In this document: in pieces, positions 7,646-13,007 of the stretch
Position numbering within the stretch: position 1 is the stretch's first letter
How the letters are laid out: every line of letters begins with the position of its first letter
From: a virus
DNA length: 47,370 nucleotides
IMG/VR virus record: IMGVR_UViG_3300021599_001357
Location: 1-47,370 of that record
Direction: 5' to 3' (one strand)
The notes under the pieces: model-generated
What the model saw: the letters and a program-made list of their open reading frames with translations, nothing else
The model's database searches: none
Told to the model about the DNA's origin: nothing
Program-made: the position numbers and the translations under genes

Positions 7646-7732
7646 TTATGGATAAGCGTGTCCCAGTCCCCAAAAAATAAATAATCCAATTGCTCCAAAT
7701 ACACAAATACTAGACAAAGTTAAACTATTCAT
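7646..7732 (-). CDS. Tiny membrane peptide (28 aa) just upstream of talC
   Basis: Starts MNSLTLSSICVFGAIGLFIF and ends WGLGHAYP, so it is essentially one transmembrane helix. A strong ribosome site (GGGAGG, 6 bases before the ATG) makes it credible despite its size. No family recognised. The size resembles small photosystem or cytochrome subunits, but no specific match can be claimed. Confidence 0.5.
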   Translation of the reverse strand: MNSLTLSSICVFGAIGLFIFWGLGHAYP

Positions 7733-7734
7733 AT

Positions 7735-7848
7735 TTAACCTCCCACATCTCTTTGTCCGTACATATATCCCACAGTGAGACCACACACAAATACGATAAA
7801 AATTAAAATTTGTTTGCCTAAAAAGTCGATGAATTCATTCCATTCCAT
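7735..7848 (-). CDS. Tiny membrane protein (37 aa)
   Basis: Starts MEWNEFIDFLGKQILIFIVF and has one transmembrane helix through VCGLTVGYMYG. Three ATGs occur in a row; the last, at 7848, has the best spacing from the CGAGG ribosome site. It overlaps the upstream acidic gene by 14 bases. Function unknown. Confidence 0.5.
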   Translation of the reverse strand: MEWNEFIDFLGKQILIFIVFVCGLTVGYMYGQRDVGG

Positions 7849-7951
7849 CATCATCCTCGTATGTAGATGGTTCTTCAAATAGTTCATCCATCTTTTGATG
7901 TAGAACTCTTTCTTGTAGTTCTTTTAAATCCTCTTCGGTTAACACTATCAT
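7835..7951 (-). CDS. Small acidic protein (38 aa)
   Basis: Starts MIVLTEEDLKELQERVLHQK and ends with a very acidic tail (EEPSTYEDDDG). It is coupled to the upstream gene by an ATGA overlap. Helical and soluble. Function unknown. Confidence 0.45.
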   Translation of the reverse strand: MIVLTEEDLKELQERVLHQKMDELFEEPSTYEDDDGME

Positions 7952-8127
7952 TTGTCTTTGAGTAGTTCTTCTATTCTTTGACGCATGTTTACACTTTCCT
8001 GTTTCATATAGTCTCTGAGGGAATATCCTCTTTGACCTCTAATAATACAGGTGCCTTGATAGAACATCGTGGCGGCAAATACTAACAGGAAAACGATACC
8101 AATTATTTCAGGGTAATGTTGAGCCAT
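7948..8127 (-). CDS. Small membrane protein (59 aa)
   Basis: Starts MAQHYPEIIGIVFLLVFAAT, one N-terminal transmembrane helix, then a basic cytoplasmic part (RGQRGYSLRDYMKQES) and a helical tail. It overlaps the gene upstream by 25 bases and the gene downstream by an ATGA. Function unknown. Confidence 0.5.
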   Translation of the reverse strand: MAQHYPEIIGIVFLLVFAATMFYQGTCIIRGQRGYSLRDYMKQESVNMRQRIEELLKDK

Positions 8128-8303
8128 GGTAGTACTGGTGGAATAACTCCAATAAGTCTTAGAAGTCCCTCAGCAAATAAAGCAAGAACCACCCAACCGA
8201 CGCACATACTAATAATTGAAGCATTACGGTTGTGTCTACGGATTGCATCATCAATCATCTCCTGAACTTCTCTACGACTGATTAATTCGTCTTGAGGTTC
8301 CAT
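8103..8303 (-). CDS. Small membrane protein (66 aa)
   Basis: Starts MEPQDELISRREVQEMIDDA, a charged helix, then a transmembrane segment (IISMCVGWVVLALFAEGLL) and a second hydrophobic stretch (LIGVIPPVLPWL). The ATG at 8303 forms TGATG with the upstream stop. A GTG one codon earlier is possible. Function unknown. Confidence 0.5.
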   Translation of the reverse strand: MEPQDELISRREVQEMIDDAIRRHNRNASIISMCVGWVVLALFAEGLLRLIGVIPPVLPWLNITLK

Positions 8304-8452
8304 CACTTCTCATCTCCAAGAAACTTAGCTAAAGGATCTCTTTTTGTTTTTACAATTTCACATGCTCTTTTGTAGAACATATTATTCATGTTACCTGAGG
8401 CCTCGAAGGTCTCTTTGATCTTCACCCAATTTTCGTAGGTATGTTGATCCAT
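8303..8452 (-). CDS. Small hypothetical protein (49 aa)
   Basis: Starts MDQHTYENWVKIKETFEASG and ends DPLAKFLGDEK. Soluble, charged and helical. The sequence looks like a small protein I have seen repeatedly in T4-like cyanophages, though no function is known. First gene of the run of six tiny overlapping genes that leads into talC. Confidence 0.55.
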   Translation of the reverse strand: MDQHTYENWVKIKETFEASGNMNNMFYKRACEIVKTKRDPLAKFLGDEK

Positions 8453-8472
8453 AAGGTACTAACTTGTACATA

Positions 8473-8512
8473 AGTATATAATAATCACGGAAGCCCAAAA
8501 GGCATCCTTTTG
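8473..8512 (-). promoter_or_regulatory. Hairpin and -10-like box before the small-gene/talC operon
   Basis: A perfect 7-bp hairpin (CAAAAGG, ATG, CCTTTTG; 8496-8512) lies on the minus strand. A TATACT -10-like box follows at 8473-8478, without a convincing -35. This is the likely start region for the operon ending in gnd. The rest of 8453-8565 holds nothing I recognise. Confidence 0.3.
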
Positions 8513-8565
8513 TGTTCATTACGACACACTTATTAAGAAATACTTAAATTTTTAATAATTTTAAA

Positions 8566-8650
8566 CGGAAAGGAGAGGATTCGAACCTCCGGATGCTTTC
8601 ACATCGACTGTTTTCAAGACAGTTGCCTTAAACCACTCGGCCACCTTTCC
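8566..8650 (-). tRNA. tRNA-Ser (TGA)
   Basis: Acceptor GGAAAGG pairs with CCTTTCC, with discriminator G as in tRNA-Ser. Anticodon stem ACTGT/ACAGT closes loop CTTGAAA. A long class II variable arm is present. No encoded CCA. Confidence 0.93.
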
Positions 8651-8653
8651 AAA

Positions 8654-8742
8654 CGGAGGATATTGGATTTGAACCAATGGATGCCCCTAAAGACATCGAC
8701 GGATTAGCAATCCGCTGCTTTAAACCACTCAGCCAATCCTCC
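8654..8742 (-). tRNA. tRNA-Ser (GCT)
   Basis: Acceptor GGAGGAT region, discriminator G, long variable arm. Anticodon stem GCGGA/TCCGT closes loop TTGCTAA. It is three bases upstream of tRNA-Ser(TGA). The third Ser tRNA lies at 11818. Confidence 0.92.
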
Positions 8743-8744
8743 AA

Positions 8745-9452
8745 TTATTTTGTGAAAAGAATTCGTACATTACCAGTTAAAGGAGAATCAAGTTCTTTAT
8801 TTATAGTACACTCAAAAACTTCTAATTTAAATGGCAAATCGTACAATTCTTTTCTCACAAATTTTTCAAGTTTCTCAACTTCTTCCTCAGGTATATTTTT
8901 AGAATTTAATCTAATTTTTGATTTAACTTGACGTTCTAACATTATTGCTGCATTAAAAGTAATCCAACCTCTACCACCTTTAGAAATTAAAGAAGAAAAC
9001 TGAATCACTCTTTCTCTAATTTTTTTAAGAGGAAAAAAATGAAATGAATTTATTGCAAAAGCTGCTTCCATTGTTTCAAAATTTTCTTCATAAAAACGAT
9101 TATTTATTTTTAGATATTCATCAGCATTTGCATCTCGATCTTTTTTTGCAGCTAAAACATCAATTCCAATTAGATTTGGAACATACTTTTTAAATAAATT
9201 TGCTCTACATCCAATATCATATATTTTTGATGGATTTAAGTCAGTCAAATATTGCAAATAATAAAATGGTGCTGCATCGAGAATAGATAAAGATAAAACT
9301 GTTCTTGTAGTGAGTCCATTAATAATTTGCATTAAATCATTATCAAAAGAAACTAGATCATAATTTTTACTGATTTTTTTGTATAATAAAGTAGTTTTAA
9401 AAAATTTTTCATATTCAGAAGAATTATAAGGATTCAAATCTTCTTGGTACAT
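8745..9452 (-). CDS. Methyltransferase-like protein with a degenerate SAM motif
   Basis: 235 residues. IYDIGCRANLFKKYVPNLIG resembles SAM-binding motif I, but the usual GxGxG is replaced by GCRANLF. GIDV follows as motif II. A later GGRGWITFNAA segment fits strand 4-5 of the Rossmann-like fold. The plus-strand methyltransferase at 30615 has a similar region (DVGCGPNPF, LIGID). The ATG overlaps the upstream stop (TAATG). Substrate unknown, and it could be catalytically inactive. Confidence 0.55.
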   Translation of the reverse strand: MYQEDLNPYNSSEYEKFFKTTLLYKKISKNYDLVSFDNDLMQIINGLTTRTVLSLSILDAAPFYYLQYLTDLNPSKIYDIGCRANLFKKYVPNLIGIDVLAAKKDRDANADEYLKINNRFYEENFETMEAAFAINSFHFFPLKKIRERVIQFSSLISKGGRGWITFNAAIMLERQVKSKIRLNSKNIPEEEVEKLEKFVRKELYDLPFKLEVFECTINKELDSPLTGNVRILFTK

Positions 9453-9703
9453 TACTTTACCTCAAAATCCAGTTTACGAACTTTACGAGCTCTTCTGGAC
9501 TCTTGATATGCAAGATCCGATGCACTGAGTACACCAGAATTCTTGTTTTCTTTTATGGAGTTTAACATGACAACCTGGTTTAGGTCAACAGCAGTAATAG
9601 TGTCTCCCTTCACAAGTGTCATATTATCACATCCACAACATACTGATTTAGTTGGATGCGACTCCAACTCGGTGTTACACACCTTACATCTTACTCTTAA
9701 CAT
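9452..9703 (-). CDS. Zinc-ribbon protein (83 aa)
   Basis: Two CxxC pairs (C6/C9 and C22/C25) form a likely zinc ribbon at the N-terminus (VRCKVCNTELE, then SVCCGCDNM). The C-terminus is basic (YQESRRARKVRKLDFEVK), so it may bind nucleic acid. The gene is coupled to the methyltransferase-like gene downstream. Conserved in T4-like cyanophages as far as I recall; function unknown. Confidence 0.65.
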   Translation of the reverse strand: MLRVRCKVCNTELESHPTKSVCCGCDNMTLVKGDTITAVDLNQVVMLNSIKENKNSGVLSASDLAYQESRRARKVRKLDFEVK

Positions 9704-9719
9704 TGTACTGTACCTTTAA

Positions 9720-10244
9720 TCAATCTTCAATAGTTTCTTCTACAATTTCTTCGGTGATTTGTTCCTCAGTTTCTTCAATCTCAACTACCTCTTCTTTCAA
9801 TCCAGGTGAAGATTCTAAATAAGACCTTAACATCCAAACAAATTTACCATGAGTTTCGTTTAGATCGTCTGCAAGATTTGAAGTTGCTCTTGACTTTTGT
9901 TCATCAGCTTCTTCAGCAACCTCAGTAAGAAGTTCACAAAGATCTTGATTTGACTTCAACAGATCCTTAACCATCTTATGGCAATCTGTTGTACTTTGAC
10001 CTGTTTTAATTTTTGAAACTTCTAGAATTCTTTCTAAACTATTAAGTGGTTTTACATTTAAAAATCTCATGTGTTCAGAGATACGATCAATCTCTTCAAA
10101 CATAGTCTCATACTGACCACCAAAAAGAGTATGAAGTTGAGGAAAATCTTCTCCAACTACATTCCAATGATAAGCCCAAGTCTTATGAAATAAGACAAAA
10201 AGACTCGATTGAGTATCAGAAAGTAGTTTATAAAGTGTTTCCAT
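9720..10244 (-). CDS. Dps/ferritin-like DNA-protection protein
   Basis: Members of this family oxidise and store iron and shield DNA from peroxide. The ferroxidase motifs are in place: AYHWNVVGEDFPQLHTLFG with H26 and H38, then YETMFEEIDRISEH with the E/D ligands near 51-57. The 174-residue length suits Dps. Residues beyond 145 form a very acidic Glu-rich tail (EEVVEIEETEEQITEEI), unlike the Lys-rich DNA-binding tails of some Dps proteins. A TATAAATA late promoter sits 17 bases upstream. Confidence 0.85.
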   Translation of the reverse strand: METLYKLLSDTQSSLFVLFHKTWAYHWNVVGEDFPQLHTLFGGQYETMFEEIDRISEHMRFLNVKPLNSLERILEVSKIKTGQSTTDCHKMVKDLLKSNQDLCELLTEVAEEADEQKSRATSNLADDLNETHGKFVWMLRSYLESSPGLKEEVVEIEETEEQITEEIVEETIED

Positions 10245-10260
10245 TATACTCTTTTTGAGA

Positions 10261-10268
10261 TATTTATA
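10261..10268 (-). promoter_or_regulatory. T4-type late promoter (TATAAATA) before the Dps-like gene
   Basis: Exact TATAAATA on the minus strand, 17 bases upstream of the ATG at 10244. It overlaps the last codons of the next gene upstream. Confidence 0.6.
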
Positions 10269-11217
10269 AGTTCAATTGAACTTTAGCCATTTTAATATAT
10301 TCGTTTCGAATTTCCTCCCCATAAGATTCATTAGAATCCTTTCTTCCTTTACAACTACCAACTCCACAGAAACCACAATTTTTTCCAGTAATCAAGTAAT
10401 TATAAATTATATTTCTATAAGTTTCAACCGGAGTTGTTGAATATAAATGACCAACATCTACATTATTATATTGAAGAATAGAAAGAGTATTAAGAATAAA
10501 ACTCATTCTATTATAGTGCATTAAAGAATTTGATTCACAAAATTCAAAGTATGCATTTTGATCATTTTGATAAAGACTATGCAACAAAGCATAAACTGTT
10601 CCAATCTTATGAGAAATATCTGAGGACTTAAAGATATCAGCTACGTCAGTTATTTTAGATTCTGAGTTAATATCTGTAAGACAATTTTTATCCCAAGGAA
10701 AGTTCCAATCATTTTGAATCATATAGTCCAAAAGAAGCCTAAGTTTTTTTGGATCAGGACTCGTTAAGTAATTATTTCTACCTTCTGGATAATCAACCTT
10801 CAAATAATATTGTTGATTTTGTTCATCAATAATTTGATATTCAAAAACTTCAATTGCACTGAATTCAAATCCACTCTCATCATATAAATTTTCAAATATG
10901 TTGAGTTCCTTTACACCACAAGCACCTATCCAATCAGTAAAATGAGTTTGATATTTTTCTTGGAATATTCCAGTCTTTCCTGCGAAGACTTTTTTCGAAA
11001 CTAAATTACCAATATAAAAAACATCGCATACGTCAATAAAATCATACTCATCAGTCATGTCGTCTGGATGAATATGATGAAATTGATATGGAACTCCTAT
11101 ACCTTTGTAGTAAAATTTATCTCCTTTATAAACTCTACCATCAATGTATTCAATAGAGTCTTTAAGATCAATTGATTTAACTACATCACCGAATTTATTA
11201 TATACATTTATTTCCAT
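10264..11217 (-). CDS. Hypothetical protein with a C-terminal Cys cluster (317 aa)
   Basis: No family recognised. Starts MEINVYNKFGDVVKSIDLKD. The middle contains a FAGKTGIFQEKYQTHFTDWI segment and HHIHPDD. Near residue 283, NCGFCGVGSCKGRKDSNES holds three closely spaced Cys that could bind a metal or iron-sulfur cluster. No signal peptide or membrane helix. It lies between tRNA-Val and the Dps-like gene, with no long gap on either side. Confidence 0.6.
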   Translation of the reverse strand: MEINVYNKFGDVVKSIDLKDSIEYIDGRVYKGDKFYYKGIGVPYQFHHIHPDDMTDEYDFIDVCDVFYIGNLVSKKVFAGKTGIFQEKYQTHFTDWIGACGVKELNIFENLYDESGFEFSAIEVFEYQIIDEQNQQYYLKVDYPEGRNNYLTSPDPKKLRLLLDYMIQNDWNFPWDKNCLTDINSESKITDVADIFKSSDISHKIGTVYALLHSLYQNDQNAYFEFCESNSLMHYNRMSFILNTLSILQYNNVDVGHLYSTTPVETYRNIIYNYLITGKNCGFCGVGSCKGRKDSNESYGEEIRNEYIKMAKVQLNL

Positions 11218-11234
11218 TCTTTTCGTCCTATCAA

Positions 11235-11306
11235 TGGGCGATACTGGAATCGAACCAGTGACTTACCACTTGTAAGGAGGCCACTCTACCGCTGAGTTAA
11301 TCGCCC
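11235..11306 (-). tRNA. tRNA-Val (TAC)
   Basis: Acceptor GGGCGAT pairs with ATCGCCC, with discriminator A. D-arm ACTC/GAGT. Anticodon loop CTTACAA. One T-T mismatch in the anticodon stem (GCCTC/GTGGT). Confidence 0.88.
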
Positions 11307-11309
11307 AAG

Positions 11310-11381
11310 AGCGGAATACCGGATTCGAACCGGTGACATCCAACTTGGAAGGATGGCGTTCTACCACTGAACTAATTCCGC
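11310..11381 (-). tRNA. tRNA-Gly (TCC)
   Basis: Acceptor GCGGAAT pairs with ATTCCGC, with discriminator T. Anticodon loop CTTCCAA, with a T-T mismatch in the stem like that of its neighbour tRNA-Val. A TATAAT box at 11390-11395 lies just upstream without a good -35. Confidence 0.88.
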
Positions 11382-11405
11382 ATGTACCAATTATAACGAC
11401 TTGTT

Positions 11406-11477
11406 ACCTCTGTCTAGGAATCGAACCTAGTTTCCAAGTGCATTGTCTGCCTGTCCTTACCAATAGACTACCAGAGG
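11406..11477 (-). tRNA. tRNA-like gene with no readable anticodon arm
   Basis: A 72-base segment with a good T-arm (CTAGG, TTCGATT, CCTAG), acceptor CCTCTG/CAGAGG and D-arm GTCT/GGAC. The D-arm spacing is like tRNA-Glu or tRNA-Gln. Where the anticodon arm should be (GGCAG, ACAATGC, ACTTG) no five-base stem forms, and position 33 is C rather than T. It is either a decayed tRNA or an unusual one. I cannot assign an amino acid. Confidence 0.5.
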
Positions 11478-11481
11478 ATGT

Positions 11482-11601
11482 GGTAGGTGTGGATAACTTT
11501 ACCTATGTTATCCCTCTTTACATTCACTCACCCACAGAATACTAGGGATGAGGAGCGGTTTTGGCACCTACGAACAGGGGTGATCAATCCCCTGACCTAG
11601 A
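11482..11601 (-). ncRNA. Structured spacer RNA between the tRNA-like gene and tRNA-Asn
   Basis: A 175-base gap holds several perfect stems on the minus strand. One is CCTAGAAA/TTTCTAGG. The next is CAGGGG/CCCCTG around an 8-base loop. A third is GGATAAC/GTTATCC. A CACCTAC segment near 11482-11490 can pair either with GTAGGTG upstream or, through one wobble, with GTGGGTG. No coding frame of note. It may be an RNA processing signal or a small RNA. Confidence 0.35.
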
Positions 11602-11652
11602 AAAAATTTCTAGGATTTAGTAGGAAGACCCGAACATTTCCAGACCTTCCAA

Positions 11653-11724
11653 CTCCCCCGGCAAGATTCGAACTTGCGACAAATCGGTTAACAGCCGACG
11701 ACTCTACCGCTGAGCTACAGGGGA
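11653..11724 (-). tRNA. tRNA-Asn (GTT)
   Basis: Acceptor TCCCCTG pairs with CGGGGGA, with discriminator G. Anticodon stem GTCGG/CCGAT closes loop CTGTTAA. No encoded CCA. Confidence 0.92.
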
Positions 11725-11788
11725 ATGATGGATTAAGTGTGATATACCTCATAAGGATATAACAGAGACTTAACCTCTATCCTTTTAT

Positions 11789-11817
11789 ATAGTAACAAAC
11801 TTTTGCAAGTTTGTCAA
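11789..11817 (-). promoter_or_regulatory. Sigma70-like promoter before tRNA-Asn
   Basis: Perfect TTGACA, 17 bases, then TACTAT (4 of 6). It starts one base after the 3' end of tRNA-Ser(GGA), and lies about 65 bases ahead of tRNA-Asn. Confidence 0.55.
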
Positions 11818-11904
11818 CGGAGAGAGTGGGATTTGAACCCACGGTGAAGTTGCCCCCACACAGACTTTCCAGGTCTGCTCCTTAAACCACTCGGACACCT
11901 CTCC
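11818..11904 (-). tRNA. tRNA-Ser (GGA)
   Basis: Acceptor GGAGAGG pairs with TCTCTCC, with discriminator G. Anticodon stem CAGAC/GTCTG closes loop CTGGAAA. Class II long variable arm. Confidence 0.93.
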
Positions 11905-11913
11905 AATAAAGAC

Positions 11914-11941
11914 ATCATACCACACTGAGAATGAATGTCAA
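11914..11941 (-). promoter_or_regulatory. Sigma70-like promoter before tRNA-Ser(GGA)
   Basis: Perfect TTGACA, 16 bases, then TATGAT (5 of 6). It fills the short spacer between tRNA-Arg(ACG) and tRNA-Ser(GGA). Confidence 0.6.
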
Positions 11942-12016
11942 CACTCTCTGTAGGATTCGAACCTACGACACCTTGATCCGTAGTCAAGTGCTCTGAGTCC
12001 ACTGAGCTAAGAGAGT
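11942..12016 (-). tRNA. tRNA-Arg (ACG)
   Basis: Acceptor ACTCTCT pairs with AGAGAGT, with discriminator G. Anticodon stem CTTGA/TCAAG closes loop CTACGGA. The A34 would need deamination to inosine by TadA to read CGC and CGA. Confidence 0.92.
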
Positions 12017-12020
12017 ATAG

Positions 12021-12092
12021 TTCTGAGAGTAGGATTCGAACCCACGAATGGCGGGACCAAAACCCGCTGCCTTACCACTTGGCGACCTCAGA
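12021..12092 (-). tRNA. tRNA-Gln (TTG)
   Basis: Acceptor TCTGAGG pairs with TCTCAGA, with discriminator A. Anticodon stem GCGGG/CCCGC closes loop TTTTGGT. No encoded CCA. Confidence 0.9.
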
Positions 12093-12096
12093 GTGG

Positions 12097-12167
12097 GGTG
12101 CCGTATGGGAATTGAACCCATCTAGGTGGTTCCACAAACCACTGCCTTACCACTAGGCTAACGACAC
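12097..12167 (-). tRNA. tRNA-His (GTG)
   Basis: Acceptor GTGTCGT pairs with ACGGCAC, with discriminator C73 as in tRNA-His. Anticodon stem GTGGT/ACCAC closes loop TTGTGGA. The base at -1 is T, not the usual encoded G. CCA follows C73 directly, the only readable tRNA here where I see this. Confidence 0.9.
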
Positions 12168-12169
12168 AG

Positions 12170-12242
12170 TGGAAACAACTGGACTTGAACCAGTGGTCTT
12201 TCGATTATCAGTCGAATGCTTTACCAACTAAGCTATGTTTCC
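12170..12242 (-). tRNA. tRNA-Ile (GAT)
   Basis: Acceptor GGAAACA pairs with TGTTTCC, with discriminator A. Anticodon stem TTCGA/TCGAA closes loop CTGATAA. Separated from tRNA-His by two bases. Confidence 0.93.
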
Positions 12243-12263
12243 TTGGTATTCCTAACGGCCCAA

Positions 12264-12337
12264 CGACCCATACGGGATTCGAACCCGTGATCTCCACCGT
12301 GACAGGGTGGCGTGATAGACCGCTACACTAATGGGTC
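12264..12337 (-). tRNA. tRNA-Asp (GTC)
   Basis: Acceptor GACCCAT pairs with ATGGGTC, with discriminator G. Anticodon stem CCACC/GGTGG closes loop CTGTCAC. Confidence 0.93.
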
Positions 12338-12341
12338 AAGG

Positions 12342-12423
12342 TGGGAGGAACAGGATTTGAACCTGTGAAGGCAGAGCCGTCTGATTTACAGTCAGATTCC
12401 TTTAACCACTCGGAAATCCTCCC
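12342..12423 (-). tRNA. tRNA-Tyr (GTA)
   Basis: Acceptor GGGAGGA pairs with TTCCTCCC, with discriminator A. Anticodon stem TCTGA/TCAGA closes loop CTGTAAA. Class II variable arm; 82 bases. Confidence 0.93.
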
Positions 12424-12461
12424 GAACAGTTTATGTTTAGAGACCGAACTGCGGCGGTCTA

Positions 12462-12533
12462 TGGGACATCTCGGATTCGAACCGAGGACTAACCGGTTAA
12501 AAGCCGGATACTCTACCGCTGAGTTAATGTCCC
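12462..12533 (-). tRNA. tRNA-Lys (TTT)
   Basis: Acceptor GGGACAT pairs with ATGTCCC, with discriminator A. Anticodon stem CCGG/CCGG closes loop CTTTTAA. No encoded CCA. Confidence 0.92.
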
Positions 12534-12551
12534 AAAGAGTTAAATTTTCAA

Positions 12552-12597
12552 GGTTCGAATCGTGGTCTCTCTCGACCACTTAGCTAGAATACCACCG
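12552..12597 (-). pseudogene. tRNA-like relic
   Basis: Reads GGTGGTA, then TAGCTAAGTGGT (a typical D-arm string), then a perfect GTGGTC/GACCAC hairpin, then ATTCGAACC. The T-loop is in inverted orientation and no 3' acceptor complements GGTGGTA. It looks like a rearranged tRNA fragment. Confidence 0.3.
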
Positions 12598-12649
12598 TTC
12601 GGTCTCTTAGGATGGACTGGTGGACACTTAAGAAACTGTCACAGACAAC

Positions 12650-12683
12650 AAAAAAGGGGAGGAAACTTTTGGTTTCTCTCCCC
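12650..12683 (-). terminator. Rho-independent terminator (minus strand)
   Basis: Eleven-bp stem (GGGGAG plus GAAAC against GTTTC and CTCCCC, one bulged base) with a 5-base loop, followed on the minus strand by six T. It ends the transcript carrying tRNA-Arg(TCT) and the 33-aa gene, and separates them from the rest of the tRNA array. Confidence 0.8.
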
Positions 12684-12709
12684 TGTCTTTTGCTTTTATG
12701 GATTACATC

Positions 12710-12811
12710 TTACATATGTCTTTCCATGTCAGCAAACAGGGGAGTACCCTCGATATGCCAATAGCGGCAATCAAGAATGTTAATCTGTTTGTTGTTCATT
12801 TGAAAAGACAT
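12710..12811 (-). CDS. Very small protein (33 aa) inside the tRNA array
   Basis: Starts MSFQMNNKQINILDCRYWHI and ends ADMERHM. It lies between a TATAAATA late promoter (12832-12839) and the terminator at 12650-12683, so it forms its own small transcription unit. No family recognised. Confidence 0.45.
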   Translation of the reverse strand: MSFQMNNKQINILDCRYWHIEGTPLFADMERHM

Positions 12812-12831
12812 TGTTTTCGACCTAAGTGATT

Positions 12832-12839
12832 TATTTATA
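12832..12839 (-). promoter_or_regulatory. T4-type late promoter (TATAAATA)
   Basis: Exact TATAAATA on the minus strand, 20 bases upstream of the 33-aa gene. Confidence 0.6.
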
Positions 12840-12840
12840 A

Positions 12841-12860
12841 GACTTTTTTGTTAAAAAGTC
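12841..12860 (-). other. Hairpin just downstream of tRNA-Arg(TCT)
   Basis: GACTTTTT and AAAAAGTC around a 4-base loop. It may act as a processing or stability signal for the tRNA transcript. Not a convincing terminator. Confidence 0.4.
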
Positions 12861-12863
12861 AAA

Positions 12864-12937
12864 CGCCTCAGGTTGGATTCGAACCAACGACTAACCGCTT
12901 AGAAGGCGGATACTCTAGTCCACTGAGTTACTGAGGC
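12864..12937 (-). tRNA. tRNA-Arg (TCT)
   Basis: Acceptor GCCTCAG pairs with CTGAGGC, with discriminator G. Anticodon stem TCCGC/GCGGT region closes loop CTTCTAA. Transcribed from the perfect promoter at 12955-12983. Confidence 0.92.
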
Positions 12938-12954
12938 ATGTTTAGTATGTAGTT

Positions 12955-12983
12955 ATTATAGTGGGGGAGAAGTTTTTTGTCAA
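12955..12983 (-). promoter_or_regulatory. Perfect consensus sigma70 promoter before tRNA-Arg(TCT)
   Basis: Minus strand: TTGACA, 17 bases, TATAAT, no mismatch. It is the first promoter of the main tRNA array. Confidence 0.85.
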
Positions 12984-13007
12984 CCCCTCCCAACCTATTC
13001 TATTGTA

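Larger units (their letters stand above)
12439..12607. repeat. 11-base inverted repeat flanking tRNA-Lys and a tRNA-like relic
   Basis: AGAGACCGAAC at 12439-12449 and its complement GTTCGGTCTCT at 12597-12607. The left copy is also part of a 6-bp hairpin (AGACCG/CGGTCT, 12441-12460). The repeat could mark a past duplication, inversion or mobile insertion. Confidence 0.5.

Noticed and set aside
12328-12783. Frames of 73-83 residues in the tRNA array
   Set aside because: They run across several tRNAs on either strand and are incidental open frames.
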